In this document: positions 18,077 to 27,129 of the stretch, in pieces | Position numbering within the stretch: position 1 is the first letter of the stretch | How the letters are laid out: each line of letters starts with the position of its first letter | NCBI RefSeq assembly: GCF_000328565.1 | Contig: NC_019957.1 | Coordinates: 124,001 to 188,000 of the forward strand | Direction: 5' to 3' | From: Mycobacterium sp. JS623 | Lineage (GTDB): Bacteria; Actinomycetota; Actinomycetes; Mycobacteriales; Mycobacteriaceae | DNA: 64,000 bases | Notes under the pieces: generated by a model | The model's database searches: none | Seen by the model: the letters and a program-made list of their open reading frames with translations, nothing else | What the model was told of the DNA's origin: nothing | Translations under genes and position numbers: made by a program

Positions 18077-19213
18077 TTAGGGCCCCTGATCGTGGCGGTA
18101 AGGCGCGAGCAGCGGGTTGCCCGCGGTGTAGGGGCTCGGCAGCACGCCGATAGTGCGGCCCCACTGCATCTCCAGTTCGGTCAGGTCGCCTTCGAACCGG
18201 GTGCCGGTGAAGAAGGAGGAGTCGAGCCGACTCAGGGTGAGATCGACGACGAGCGTGATGTTGGCATAGTCCCCGCGGAACCACTTGGTCAACGTGTCTT
18301 TGGGGAATGGGTAGGTGCTGAATAGCCCCAACGATCGGGTCAACGACTTTCCGGCGTTGGCCAACGATTCGAGAACGGGGCCAAGGTTTTTGAGTTCCTG
18401 AACAAGTGGCTGCTTGGTCTGGTTGACCGAGTCGGCAGCCAAAGCGCTGAACTTGCCGAGCTGGTCGACCGCCTCGATGAGGTTGTCCCGCTCACCATTG
18501 AGCACGGCCAGCGCGTCGGGGATCGTGTCAAAGGCTTTGTCGATGACCGGCTTTTGGGCCGCGAACTTCCCCGCCAGCCGGTTGATGCTGTCGGTGGCCG
18601 CGATGATGTCGTCGGTTTGCGTGTTGACTCGGCCAATAAACGTGTCCAGTTGAACGAGCAGGCTTCGCAGGTCATCTTCACGGCCACCGAACGCAGTTGT
18701 CAGCGCCTTGGTGATGTCTTGTACTTGACCTAGTCCGCCGCCGTTTAACAGCATCGAGGCGGCTGCCAGGGTCTGCTCGGTCGAGGGGTACGTGCCTTCG
18801 GACGACAAGGGGATCAGCGATCCCTCGTGCAGTTTGCCCGCTGGTGGTGCGTCTGCCGGGGGCACCAGTTCGGTGTGCAATGAGCCCAGAATGCTGGTTT
18901 GACCGATCCTCGCGGTCGAGTTGGCCGGTAGGTCGACGTCGCCGTTGAGCCGCATGGTCACCAAGGCATGCCAGCCCTGACGTTCGATTTTGGTGACAGT
19001 GCCGACGGTCACGTCGCCCACGCGCACCCGTGAATTCGGCTGAATGTTGTTCACATCGGGCATTTGCGCCTGTATCGAGAATGACCCAGGCCCACGGCCT
19101 TGCGTACCCGGCAGCGGTAACGAGTTCAGCCCACGCCATCCGCATCCGGACAATCCAACGGTGGCCACGACCAACACGATCACCGCCGCGGCCCATCGAC
19201 GTGTGGTGTTCAC
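18077..19213 (-). CDS. mce3E: Mce lipoprotein Mce3E (LprM)
   Basis: A 378-residue lipoprotein subunit. The signal peptide ends with the lipobox LSGC, so Cys24 should be lipid-modified; this is typical of the E protein of Mce operons. The MCE domain (PNSRVRVGDVTVGTVTKIER) is followed by a long helical region. The GTG start overlaps the mce3D stop (GTGA). Confidence 0.95.
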   Translation of the reverse strand: MNTTRRWAAAVIVLVVATVGLSGCGWRGLNSLPLPGTQGRGPGSFSIQAQMPDVNNIQPNSRVRVGDVTVGTVTKIERQGWHALVTMRLNGDVDLPANSTARIGQTSILGSLHTELVPPADAPPAGKLHEGSLIPLSSEGTYPSTEQTLAAASMLLNGGGLGQVQDITKALTTAFGGREDDLRSLLVQLDTFIGRVNTQTDDIIAATDSINRLAGKFAAQKPVIDKAFDTIPDALAVLNGERDNLIEAVDQLGKFSALAADSVNQTKQPLVQELKNLGPVLESLANAGKSLTRSLGLFSTYPFPKDTLTKWFRGDYANITLVVDLTLSRLDSSFFTGTRFEGDLTELEMQWGRTIGVLPSPYTAGNPLLAPYRHDQGP

Positions 19214-20550
19214 GATCCTCCCCCGTGCGGCACCATGATGCCCGGCAGCCCTGCGGCCGGATCGGTTTGCTGCGCCTGCGTCGCCACGGGCGCGGTATCT
19301 GCGGGCAGCGGCGCCTCAGCGGGCAGCGGCGGGCCTGCGGGTGGTGGTGCGGCTGCCGGCGGGTTGGGTTGCGGCGGAATGTAATCCGGGCGCATCCAGT
19401 CCTCGCTGTAGGTCACCTCATTGGGCCTGGCCATCGGTCCCACGAACGGGTTGAGACCGATCGGCAAGAAGTTGTACTGGCGGTTCTTGACGATTGGGGC
19501 CAGGTATTGCACGCACAGTTTCGCCGACTGCTCGGCACCCAAGCGCGACGCCGCCTGAACGGCCCCGCAGAGGAAGGTGATCGGATCGCTGAAGTTGTTG
19601 ATCGCCGCCGCCCCGCTGAGGGTGCCCTGAGCAGGTTGATAGATGTTCACCACATTGGCGGCTGTGGTGGGCGCGGTGTGCAGTACTTGTTGGATGTCAT
19701 CGAGGCTTTCGGTCAAGGTTTGCGAGACCGACGTCAATTTGTCCGACGTTGTGCCTAGCGTTTCGCGGTTCTCGGCGACGAAGTCCCTGACTTCTCCCAC
19801 GACGTCGTTGAGGTTCTTCACTGCGTCGGCGACCTCACCGGGGTCATTGGCGAGTAGTCCAGTGACCGATGCCAGGTTCTGGTTGAGCTGACGGATCAGA
19901 TCGGTGCTGTCCTGCAGCGCCGAGACCAGCGTTGCCAGGTTTTTCACCGAGGTGAATGTGTCGCCGCTGTGGTCGCCCAGCGCCGAAATCGCTTGGGACA
20001 GGCGAGCGATTGCGTCCCTGATGCTCGGGCCCTGACCGCGCAGATTGTCCGCGGCGGTGTTGACGAGCTCACCCAGCGTGCTCACGCCGCCGGGCTGGGT
20101 GGGCTGCAGCGTCGCGGCCAGTTTCTCGAGTTGTCCGCGGAAGTCGTCCCACTCAACGGGTACCGCGGTGCGATTTTGTGGGATGACGGCGTTGTCGGGC
20201 AGGGTCGGGCCTCCCTGGTAGGGCGGCGTCAGCTGAAGGGCGCGAGAGGTCACCAGGGTTGGTGACAGGATCACCGCTTTGGCGTCGGCAGGTACCGGAT
20301 ATTTGTCGTCTACCCAGAAAGTGATTTTCGCCCGGGTGGGTTCGGGTTCGATGGCATCGATTTTGCCGACGTCGACCCCGCGGATGCGCACGTCGTCACC
20401 GACGAACACGCCATTGCTGTTGTCGAAATAGGCGACTGCGTGAATACGGCTCGCTTTCCGCGTCAGCGAGATGCCCACCGCTGTCGCGCAGGCGATCACG
20501 GCGACAAGCACGGCCGCCAGGGCGAGTCGAAGCAGACGTGATCGAGTCAT
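19210..20550 (-). CDS. mce3D: Mce family protein Mce3D
   Basis: A 446-residue Mce subunit: membrane helix at 5-26, MCE domain (VFVGDDVRIRGVDVGKIDAI), helical region, and a long Pro/Ala-rich C-terminus (QPNPPAAAPPPAGPPLP). Starts are coupled to mce3C by a 4-base overlap. It forms part of the periplasmic lipid tunnel. Confidence 0.95.
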   Translation of the reverse strand: MTRSRLLRLALAAVLVAVIACATAVGISLTRKASRIHAVAYFDNSNGVFVGDDVRIRGVDVGKIDAIEPEPTRAKITFWVDDKYPVPADAKAVILSPTLVTSRALQLTPPYQGGPTLPDNAVIPQNRTAVPVEWDDFRGQLEKLAATLQPTQPGGVSTLGELVNTAADNLRGQGPSIRDAIARLSQAISALGDHSGDTFTSVKNLATLVSALQDSTDLIRQLNQNLASVTGLLANDPGEVADAVKNLNDVVGEVRDFVAENRETLGTTSDKLTSVSQTLTESLDDIQQVLHTAPTTAANVVNIYQPAQGTLSGAAAINNFSDPITFLCGAVQAASRLGAEQSAKLCVQYLAPIVKNRQYNFLPIGLNPFVGPMARPNEVTYSEDWMRPDYIPPQPNPPAAAPPPAGPPLPAEAPLPADTAPVATQAQQTDPAAGLPGIMVPHGGGS

Positions 20551-21908
20551 CGGTCACCCTCCGCGGCTGGTGCAGGCGTGGGCGCCGGTTCACCCGGCGC
20601 TGGCACATAGACAGGCGTCGGCGCGGGTTGTTGAAGATGGTCTTGGCCGGGCGGCAGGGCCGGCGGGCCAGGCGGCGGGCCGCCCGGCGGAGGCGCCGGC
20701 AGCGGCTCTCGGTACGGATAGCACCCAGTAGGACCGGGTAACGGCAAGCCCGGCGGACCGCACCCCTGATCGCCAGGCTTTCCGGTGATGGCGTCGGGCA
20801 GGGTCAGGTTCGGTTCACCGCCTTGGCCCGTGCGTGGATAGGGCACCGGCAGCGCGGGAGTACCGGGCTGTCCAATCTGCGGATCGGTGCGCTGGGAGGG
20901 CAGCAGAACGTGCGGATCCAAGCCAAGGTCGGAGAATGCCGCGTCGATGAATGGCTGCACGAACTGGCCGGGTAGCAGGTTAGCGACGTACGCCTTGAAG
21001 AACGGTCCGGAGGAAACCGCTTCTCCGAACGACATCACGTAAGAGCTCAGGCCTTTGATGGATTTTTGGACCTCAGCCTTTCGGTTGTCGATCGTGGCCA
21101 GGACGCCGTTGAGCTTGTCCAGTGCGGGCTTGAGCGTCGCCCGATTCTCACCGATGAAGCCGCGGATCTGTTGGGCCAGCGAGGAGATGTTGCCCGAGAT
21201 CTGGTCGAGCGCGGCGCTTTGGTTACGCAGGGCGGCCAGGAGGGCGTTGCTGTCGTGAATCAATTGCACTATCCGGTCGGAGCGCTCGGCAAGCACAGTG
21301 GTCGCCTTGCTGGCATTGGCCAGCAGGTTTCGCAGCTCCGTGTCACGTTCGTTGAGGGTCTCCGAGAACCGGGAGACACCCTCGACAGCCAGTTTCAGTT
21401 GCGGCGGGGTGTCTTGCAATGTCTGGGACAGCGTCTTCAGCGAATCGGAGAGTTGGTTGGTGTTCAGGCCGCTGATCGTGGCCGACAAATCGCCGACAGC
21501 ATCAGGAAGCTGATACGGCGAGACAGTGCGTTGCAGCGGGATTGGGCCCGACAGGTGGCCTTCGCCGCGAGGGTTGATCGACAGCACCTTGTTCCCGAGC
21601 AGGGCGATCGTTTTGATCGCCGCCTCGGTGCGCTCACCCAAGCGGATGTCGTCGGCGACGGTGAAAGTCACGAGCACACCCTGCGGTTCGAGTGTGATGC
21701 CTTTGACCTGGCCCGCGTCGAAACCCGAAACCTGCACGGGCGCACCCGTTGTGAGGCCCCCGGCTTCCTCGAAGTATGCCGAGTAGGTGTCGCCGGTATT
21801 GATAAACGGGAGTCGGTTGAAGTTCAAGGTGCCCAGGGTGATCGCGCCGATAGCTACTACAGCGACGACGCCGATGACGATGGGATTGCGTTCACGGAAG
21901 GGCCTCAT
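20547..21908 (-). CDS. mce3C: Mce family protein Mce3C
   Basis: A 453-residue Mce subunit: short cytosolic MRPFRERNP, one membrane helix, MCE domain (TTGAPVQVSGFDAGQVKGI), helical region and a Pro-rich tail. The ATG at 21908 is preferred to a GTG at 21920 because it overlaps the mce3B stop as ATGA, the rule in this operon. Confidence 0.95.
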   Translation of the reverse strand: MRPFRERNPIVIGVVAVVAIGAITLGTLNFNRLPFINTGDTYSAYFEEAGGLTTGAPVQVSGFDAGQVKGITLEPQGVLVTFTVADDIRLGERTEAAIKTIALLGNKVLSINPRGEGHLSGPIPLQRTVSPYQLPDAVGDLSATISGLNTNQLSDSLKTLSQTLQDTPPQLKLAVEGVSRFSETLNERDTELRNLLANASKATTVLAERSDRIVQLIHDSNALLAALRNQSAALDQISGNISSLAQQIRGFIGENRATLKPALDKLNGVLATIDNRKAEVQKSIKGLSSYVMSFGEAVSSGPFFKAYVANLLPGQFVQPFIDAAFSDLGLDPHVLLPSQRTDPQIGQPGTPALPVPYPRTGQGGEPNLTLPDAITGKPGDQGCGPPGLPLPGPTGCYPYREPLPAPPPGGPPPGPPALPPGQDHLQQPAPTPVYVPAPGEPAPTPAPAAEGDR

Positions 21909-22933
21909 TGGGGAGTGCACCGTCCCGTATCCTGGCCGGCCATCTTGATGAACACCGGTTGGCCGCCCTTCCCGTTGACCTTGAGCACGAGGTCACAGAG
22001 GTAGAAGCTGAAGAAGTCGCCGCCGAGTGCTTGGCGGCCCAGCACGCGGTAGGCGTCGGGAAGTGTCTTGAGCAGATTGTCGAAGTAGTCGTGGTCGGCG
22101 AGCACATTGCCGGCGGTGCGGTCGGTTTCTGTCACCGTCTTCTGCAGCGCAGGCCTGGCCTGGGACAGCAAGTCGGCAACCGAGCCGGCGGCCTCGTTGG
22201 CATAGGCCACTGCGGTGCTGATGTCGTGTTTGCGACCTTCGAGGCCGTGGACCAGTTCCGACAACGAGTCGACTGCGGTACCCAGTTTGTCACTGTGATC
22301 GCCTAGCGACCCGAGCACTGTGTTGAGGTTGACCACAACCTGGCCAATCAGCGCGTCGCGGTCGGCCAGAGTGTTGGTCAGAGCCGCGGTCTGGGTCAAG
22401 ATGGACCCGATCGTGGCGCCTTGCCCCTGAAAGGCCGCTATCAGTTGTCCGCTAAGCGCGTTGACCTGGTCGGGGTCCAGGGCGCGAAACAGCGGCCGAA
22501 AACCCCCGATCAGCGCTTCAAGATCCAGCGCCGGCGCGGTGCGGTCCACCGGGATGGTAGCTCCGACAGGCAGTTTTTTAATTCCCCCGGCACCTTCCTC
22601 CAACGCCATATAGCGGCCGCCGATCAGATCGTCATACCGGATCACCGCCCTGGTGCCCTCGGTCATGACAACCGAATCATCGGCGGTGAAGCTGACCATC
22701 GCGGTCGCGTCGTCGCGGATCTTGATGCTCTGGACCTTGCCGACCTCCACGCCGGCAATGCGGACGAAGTTGCCGGATTTCAAACCGCTGACATTGGTGA
22801 AGATCGCGTTGTACACCTGCGCTTGCTCGAAACGCAGCTGCCCGAAAACAATGACGAGTGCTGCGGCTCCCAGCAGGCACACCACAACGAACGCCGACAG
22901 GCGCCATATTGTGCTGAAAAGGTTTCCCGGCAA
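21905..22933 (-). CDS. mce3B: Mce family protein Mce3B
   Basis: A 342-residue Mce subunit without the Pro-rich tail seen in its neighbours, as is usual for B proteins. It has a membrane helix (FVVCLLGAAALVIVFG) and MCE domain (LKSGNFVRIAGVEVGKVQSI). The start is a TTG at 22933 with GAAAGGTG about 7 bases upstream. A 59-base gap separates it from mce3A, the largest gap inside the mce core. Confidence 0.94.
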   Translation of the reverse strand: MPGNLFSTIWRLSAFVVVCLLGAAALVIVFGQLRFEQAQVYNAIFTNVSGLKSGNFVRIAGVEVGKVQSIKIRDDATAMVSFTADDSVVMTEGTRAVIRYDDLIGGRYMALEEGAGGIKKLPVGATIPVDRTAPALDLEALIGGFRPLFRALDPDQVNALSGQLIAAFQGQGATIGSILTQTAALTNTLADRDALIGQVVVNLNTVLGSLGDHSDKLGTAVDSLSELVHGLEGRKHDISTAVAYANEAAGSVADLLSQARPALQKTVTETDRTAGNVLADHDYFDNLLKTLPDAYRVLGRQALGGDFFSFYLCDLVLKVNGKGGQPVFIKMAGQDTGRCTPQ

Positions 22934-22992
22934 GATGATTCACCTTTCGCGGCCGTTGTGGGCTGGAGTACGTGTCATGAGTGCGGTTTGGA

Positions 22993-24438
22993 TCACGGCG
23001 GGGGCGCAGATACCGGTCCGGCCGGCGGCGGCGCTGTTGCCACGGGATCGGCTGACACTGAATCGGTTTGGGTGGGCGGGCGCCCCCCGTCCGCTGGTGG
23101 GGCCGGAGCCGGGGGGACGCCCGGGTACAGGGGGGTGCCGTCGGGCCCATACTGCGGGGCACCGTAGGGCGGGGCGCCCGGATAAGGAATCGGGCCGGGC
23201 GCCGGTCCACCGGGGTAACGAATGCTCGGCGGCTCGGGTACTGCACGCGTGACCGGCAGATAGTCGGCCCAGCCGGGGAATCCGATCCCAGGATTGGGCC
23301 GGACGTCTAGGCCGGTGCCGAATCCGGTATTGGCGACCAGGTAACGCACCGGCCAGTTCTTCGCGACATCGGGCAGCGAGCCGCACCCGGGCTTGCCGCC
23401 GGGGCCGCCTTTAGCCGCGACGACGGGAAGATTGTCGGGATAACGATAGGGGTCGTCACCGAACAGCAATGCGGCGTCCATGATCAGCGATTTGCCGTTA
23501 GCGCCACCGCTGATCGCGGAGTGATCGGGGAGCGCCCGGTCGGCGCCGGTGAGCACACATGTCAGTTCCGGGTTGTATTTCATCAGCAAGTTGGTGGTGG
23601 GTTCGAGCAGATTGACAGCCTTGACCAGGTTGTCCTTGCTGGGGCCGAGCACGTCGATGCCGCTGCGGGACAGGCCAATCACCCCGAGCAGCAGGGCGTC
23701 GAGCTGTTTGGCTTGAGCAGTGATCGTCGTGCTGGTACTGCTGGCCGCTGACAACGTGTCGATGATGTTCTGCGCGGCACCGTCGTAGACATCGGCGACG
23801 TCTTTGATCGCACGCCAGTCGGCCTGCAGGGTGTCAGTTCGTGAGTTCAGCGCCAGCAGAACCTCGTTGGAGTCCGTGATCGATTCACCGATGTGCTCGC
23901 CTTGCCCGCGCACCCCATCGGCGACGGCCGTGAGGACGGCGTTGAGTTTGGCCGGGTCGATCTGTTTGATCAGTGCAACCAGATTCTGAAAAACGGTGTT
24001 GACTTCGATGGCGACGTTTTGTGACTGCAATACAGCGCCGGCCGCCAGCCGTTTGGCGCTGGGGTCGCTCGGGTAGATCAGATCAACGAACTTCGACCCG
24101 AACAACGATGTCGAATTGATGCGGGCTTCGACGTTGGCAGGAATGTGGTCGATCTGGTCGGGCTCAATGAGCAGACGAAGGCTCACGGTGTTGGTGTTGA
24201 CGGAAACAGTGGCGACGCGGCCGACCTGGATTCCACGCATCTTCACTTTCGCGTAGGGCTCCATGACCAGGCCGGAACGGTCCGAGGTCAGCGTTACCGG
24301 CACCGTCGGGGAGAAATCGCGGTTGAAGGCACCGATGCACACCGCCACCGCGGCGACGATGACGGCGACCATCAGGAAAGCCAGCCATTCCGATGAGATG
24401 CGCGGCGAACCCGCTGTTCTGTGTCGCTTGAAGATCAC
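22993..24438 (-). CDS. mce3A: Mce family protein Mce3A
   Basis: A 481-residue Mce subunit. The membrane helix is WLAFLMVAVIVAAVAVCIGAF and the MCE domain contains MEPYAKVKMRGIQVGRVATV. The C-terminal 100 residues are Pro/Gly-rich. The GTG at 24438, 4 bases after the yrbE3B stop, is preferred; the longer ORF to 24540 overlaps yrbE3B by almost 100 bases and lacks Mce-like sequence there. In M. tuberculosis the Mce3 proteins are surface-exposed; the imported lipid of Mce3 is not established. Confidence 0.93.
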   Translation of the reverse strand: MIFKRHRTAGSPRISSEWLAFLMVAVIVAAVAVCIGAFNRDFSPTVPVTLTSDRSGLVMEPYAKVKMRGIQVGRVATVSVNTNTVSLRLLIEPDQIDHIPANVEARINSTSLFGSKFVDLIYPSDPSAKRLAAGAVLQSQNVAIEVNTVFQNLVALIKQIDPAKLNAVLTAVADGVRGQGEHIGESITDSNEVLLALNSRTDTLQADWRAIKDVADVYDGAAQNIIDTLSAASSTSTTITAQAKQLDALLLGVIGLSRSGIDVLGPSKDNLVKAVNLLEPTTNLLMKYNPELTCVLTGADRALPDHSAISGGANGKSLIMDAALLFGDDPYRYPDNLPVVAAKGGPGGKPGCGSLPDVAKNWPVRYLVANTGFGTGLDVRPNPGIGFPGWADYLPVTRAVPEPPSIRYPGGPAPGPIPYPGAPPYGAPQYGPDGTPLYPGVPPAPAPPADGGRPPTQTDSVSADPVATAPPPAGPVSAPPP

Positions 24439-24442
24439 GCTG

Positions 24443-25300
24443 CTATCCCGAAAAGTTGAAGTTGCCGGTCTGGCCGTAGAGGGCCAGGGTGACGAACAGA
24501 ATGACGAAACCCGCTGCGACCAATGATGTTCGGGTCGCACGACCGACGGCCCTCCCGACCCCTGCGGGTCCTCCGGTGGCGGTGTAGCCGTAGTAGGTGT
24601 GCACCAGCATGATCACGACTGCCAACACCAGTACCGTGGCGAATGACCGGAAGACGTCGCCCGGGACCAAAAAGGTTCGGAAGTAGTGGTCATACACACC
24701 GACCGACTGGCCGTACAGCGCTGTGGTCCCGAACCGGGCCGCAAAGTACGCCATCAGCAGGGCGATGCAATACAGCGGAACGACCACGATCGTCCCGGCG
24801 AGCACGCGCGTCGAGGCCAGGTAGGCCACCGAACGGACGCCCATCACTTCCAGTGCATCGATCTCCTCGTTGATCCGCATGGCGCCCAGTTGCGCGGTGG
24901 CGCCGGCCCCCAGGGTGGCGGCGAACGCGATGACGGCGGTGCCCAGGCTGATCAGTCTGGTGACGAGAAACGCCGAGCCGAACCCTGTCAGGGCTTCCAC
25001 CCCGACCTGAGAGAACTGGGGGTATACCTGGGCCGCAATGATCGCGCCGGTCGACATGTTCAAAAACGACACCACCGCCACGGTGCCGCCGATGATCGCA
25101 AGAGCTCCAGTGCCCAGGCTCATCACGGCGACCTGGCGGAGAAACTCGGCCCGGTAATGCACGACCACATCCACCACTGATCCCAGAGTCTGGCCGTAGA
25201 AGCGGCCTTGATCGCCAACCTGGCGCCACCCCGCTCGAACCCTTCGCGCCGAGCCGACGACGCGGGGAAACCGTTGGGCCATCACCCTAGTCGCGCTCAT
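24443..25300 (-). CDS. yrbE3B: MlaE-type permease YrbE3B
   Basis: A 285-residue integral membrane permease of the Mce3 importer with about five to six helices. The conserved MlaE features are present, including INEEIDALEVMGVRSVAYL, the loop that contacts the ATPase, and LVHTYYGYTATGGPAGVGRAVG near the end. The ATG at 25300 overlaps the yrbE3A stop (ATGA); longer readings up to 25735 lie in the yrbE3A shadow. No MceG-type ATPase is in this window; mycobacteria use one encoded elsewhere. Confidence 0.95.
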   Translation of the reverse strand: MSATRVMAQRFPRVVGSARRVRAGWRQVGDQGRFYGQTLGSVVDVVVHYRAEFLRQVAVMSLGTGALAIIGGTVAVVSFLNMSTGAIIAAQVYPQFSQVGVEALTGFGSAFLVTRLISLGTAVIAFAATLGAGATAQLGAMRINEEIDALEVMGVRSVAYLASTRVLAGTIVVVPLYCIALLMAYFAARFGTTALYGQSVGVYDHYFRTFLVPGDVFRSFATVLVLAVVIMLVHTYYGYTATGGPAGVGRAVGRATRTSLVAAGFVILFVTLALYGQTGNFNFSG

Positions 25301-26148
25301 TTCTTCAGCTCGAAACCGATGGCAGTGACGACGAGGTTGATGACGAACAAAAACACGAAGGAGAACACCACCGTTTCGTTGACCGCGTTGCCGACAGCGG
25401 CCGGGCCGCGGGTCACCGACGTGCCCTGGTAGCAGGCGATCAGTCCGGCTGTCAGACCGAACAGCGTCGCCTTGACCATCGACACCACCACGTCCCACAA
25501 CCCGGTGATCAGTGTCATGCTGGCCACGTAGGACCCCGCGGCCACGTGCTGGAAGAACACCGCGAAAAAGAAGCCACCTGTGAGGCCGGTCAGCGTGACG
25601 AGCGACGAAAGCAACAGCGCGACCACAGTGGCCGCCAGCACACGCGGCACCAAAAGCGCTTGCACAGGGTCGATTCCCATTACCCGCATCGCGTCGAGCT
25701 CCTCCCGAATCGTGCGGGCACCCAGATCGGCGCACATCGCAGAGGCCCCGGCGCCGGCAACGACCAGCACGGTGACAAACGGCCCGATCTGATTGACCGC
25801 AGCAAGCGCGGCACCGGTGCCCGAGAAGTCAGCCGCGCCGAACTCCATGATCAGCACGTTGAGTTCGAACACCGAAATGACCACGTAGGGGATCGACAGC
25901 ATCAGCGCAGGCAGCAGAGACACTCGCGCGATGAACAGAGCTTGATCCAACAACTCGCGCCACGCCAAGGGCGGCTTGAACATCGCCACCAAGATGTCCA
26001 GCGCCAGCGCGAAAAACTCACCGATCCCCCGTACAGGCTTCAGCGGTGCCGCCTGCGACCACGGCACGGCCTGCGTGTGGTCGCGGCTGTCACCCTTGCG
26101 GGCGAGTCCAGAATCCTCGACGTCGACCGTCATGCCGAGTCCACCCAT
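25297..26148 (-). CDS. yrbE3A: MlaE-type permease YrbE3A
   Basis: A 283-residue permease paired with YrbE3B, and the first gene of the mce3 core. It contains TIREELDAMRVMGIDPVQAL, the equivalent ATPase-contacting loop, and several membrane helices. Two ATG codons at 26148 and 26133 are both possible; GGTGG lies before the second. In M. tuberculosis the TetR repressor gene mce3R is divergent from yrbE3A, but no such gene is present upstream here. Confidence 0.93.
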   Translation of the reverse strand: MGGLGMTVDVEDSGLARKGDSRDHTQAVPWSQAAPLKPVRGIGEFFALALDILVAMFKPPLAWRELLDQALFIARVSLLPALMLSIPYVVISVFELNVLIMEFGAADFSGTGAALAAVNQIGPFVTVLVVAGAGASAMCADLGARTIREELDAMRVMGIDPVQALLVPRVLAATVVALLLSSLVTLTGLTGGFFFAVFFQHVAAGSYVASMTLITGLWDVVVSMVKATLFGLTAGLIACYQGTSVTRGPAAVGNAVNETVVFSFVFLFVINLVVTAIGFELKK

Positions 26149-26266
26149 TCTTGATGCTCAGCACGATCAGGCGAGACCAACCGACCGAAGACGACGCGCT
26201 CGATATAGCCATCTAGGTCTCTTTTCATTTCTGCGACACTGCACACGTTCGCGGGATTTATTCGTA

Positions 26267-26428
26267 CTAGGCGGCTGCGGGTACAGGGATGACCATAGGT
26301 CGGAACGAACGAACCGAGCGGGCAGCGAGCCATTCGCGCCAGTTGCCGAACTGATGGACCACGGTGACGGCGACCGGGATGAACAGTGGGGACAGCACCA
26401 TCAGGAAAATGACGATCGGGAACAACAT
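26267..26428 (-). CDS. Small membrane-protein ORF upstream of mce3
   Basis: A 53-residue ORF in the mce3 direction: MLFPIVIFLMVLSPLFIPVA forms one clear membrane helix, followed by TVVHQFGNWREWLAARSVRS and a short tail ending in PVPAAA. A weak GAGAAAG precedes the ATG. It ends 118 bases before yrbE3A. Composition and helix position look real, but no family was recognised. Confidence 0.5.
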   Translation of the reverse strand: MLFPIVIFLMVLSPLFIPVAVTVVHQFGNWREWLAARSVRSFRPMVIPVPAAA

Positions 26429-26528
26429 GGCTTTCTCACATTCTCCGCGGAGCGGATTGGTCGGATGTCTGGTCGGTGGGAACTCATCGCTGAATTCGTG
26501 TCAGGAACTTATGGCCAAAGGACGCCTG

Positions 26529-26785
26529 GTGGGCCTCGGTTGCCGATGCTATCGGCGGCATCTGCGACCCGGATGTCCCGAAATCGCAGCGAAATAACCA
26601 CGGATCGCCGCGAAGTTTCATAGAGGATCGAGCACGCGGTGACGCTAAGTGGGCGGGATGGAACCAACGTCCCCTTCGGTTCCTTGAGTTCGGTCGCAAT
26701 TGCGGTTTCTGTACAGGGTTTTCTTTCACGGTTCGCAGGATGGCGGCCGAGGACGATCTGGTCTGGATGCAGGCCGAGGCGCGCG
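26529..26785. repeat. Rearranged duplicate of the 33-kb promoter region
   Basis: Bases 26529-26640 match 33292-33404 directly (most bases identical over about 112). Bases 26639-26673 match the reverse complement of about 33451-33487 (TAAGTGGGCGGGATGGAACC). From about 26678 to 26785 the sequence matches the reverse complement of the SnoaL-like gene around 32995-33090. Three pieces of one locus are thus joined here in a different order and orientation. Confidence 0.85.
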
Positions 26786-27129
26786 GTGTTGCATGCCAGA
26801 TTCTGGACGTTCTCAAGAACGCCATGGAGCCGATGACCGCGCGGCACATCGGCGAGATGGCCGGCCTGGACCGCACAGTGGCGTACAGGTTCTTGTGCAG
26901 CCTGCGGTCCGGCGGGCTCGCCCGCGAGGCCGGTGACAAGTGGCAACTCGACGTCGGTGCGCTGGACATGAGGTTCGCGTACTGGAACGGCTTGCTGTTC
27001 CCATCGCAAGCAAACCTCATGTGTGGTGAAAATGCTGTTCCTTCGTGCGGTGCGAGGGAGCGGACGCATGCGCGGCAGCTCGGGAGCAGGGACACAATGG
27101 GTCAAGATCCAGAACGCGAGGGTCAGTGA
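26740..27129 (+). CDS. Chimeric HTH protein (IclR-like) with SnoaL-derived N-terminus
   Basis: Residues 1-14 (MAAEDDLVWMQAEA) are copied from the SnoaL-like gene at 32826-33236. They are followed in frame by a winged-helix domain: ILDVLKNAMEPMTARHIGEM, a recognition helix in LDRTVAYRFLCSLRSGG and LAREAGDKWQLDVGAL, the pattern of IclR N-terminal domains. There is no ligand-binding domain; after about residue 85 the sequence looks random. It may be a short DNA-binding protein or, more likely, a truncated regulator gene captured by the duplication. The true start of the HTH part is not clear. Confidence 0.45.
   Translation: MAAEDDLVWMQAEARGVACQILDVLKNAMEPMTARHIGEMAGLDRTVAYRFLCSLRSGGLAREAGDKWQLDVGALDMRFAYWNGLLFPSQANLMCGENAVPSCGARERTHARQLGSRDTMGQDPEREGQ

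Noticed and set aside
24439..24540. N-terminal extension of Mce3A to a GTG at 24540.
   Set aside because: It overlaps yrbE3B by nearly 100 bases and does not resemble Mce N-termini; GTG 24438 fits the operon spacing.
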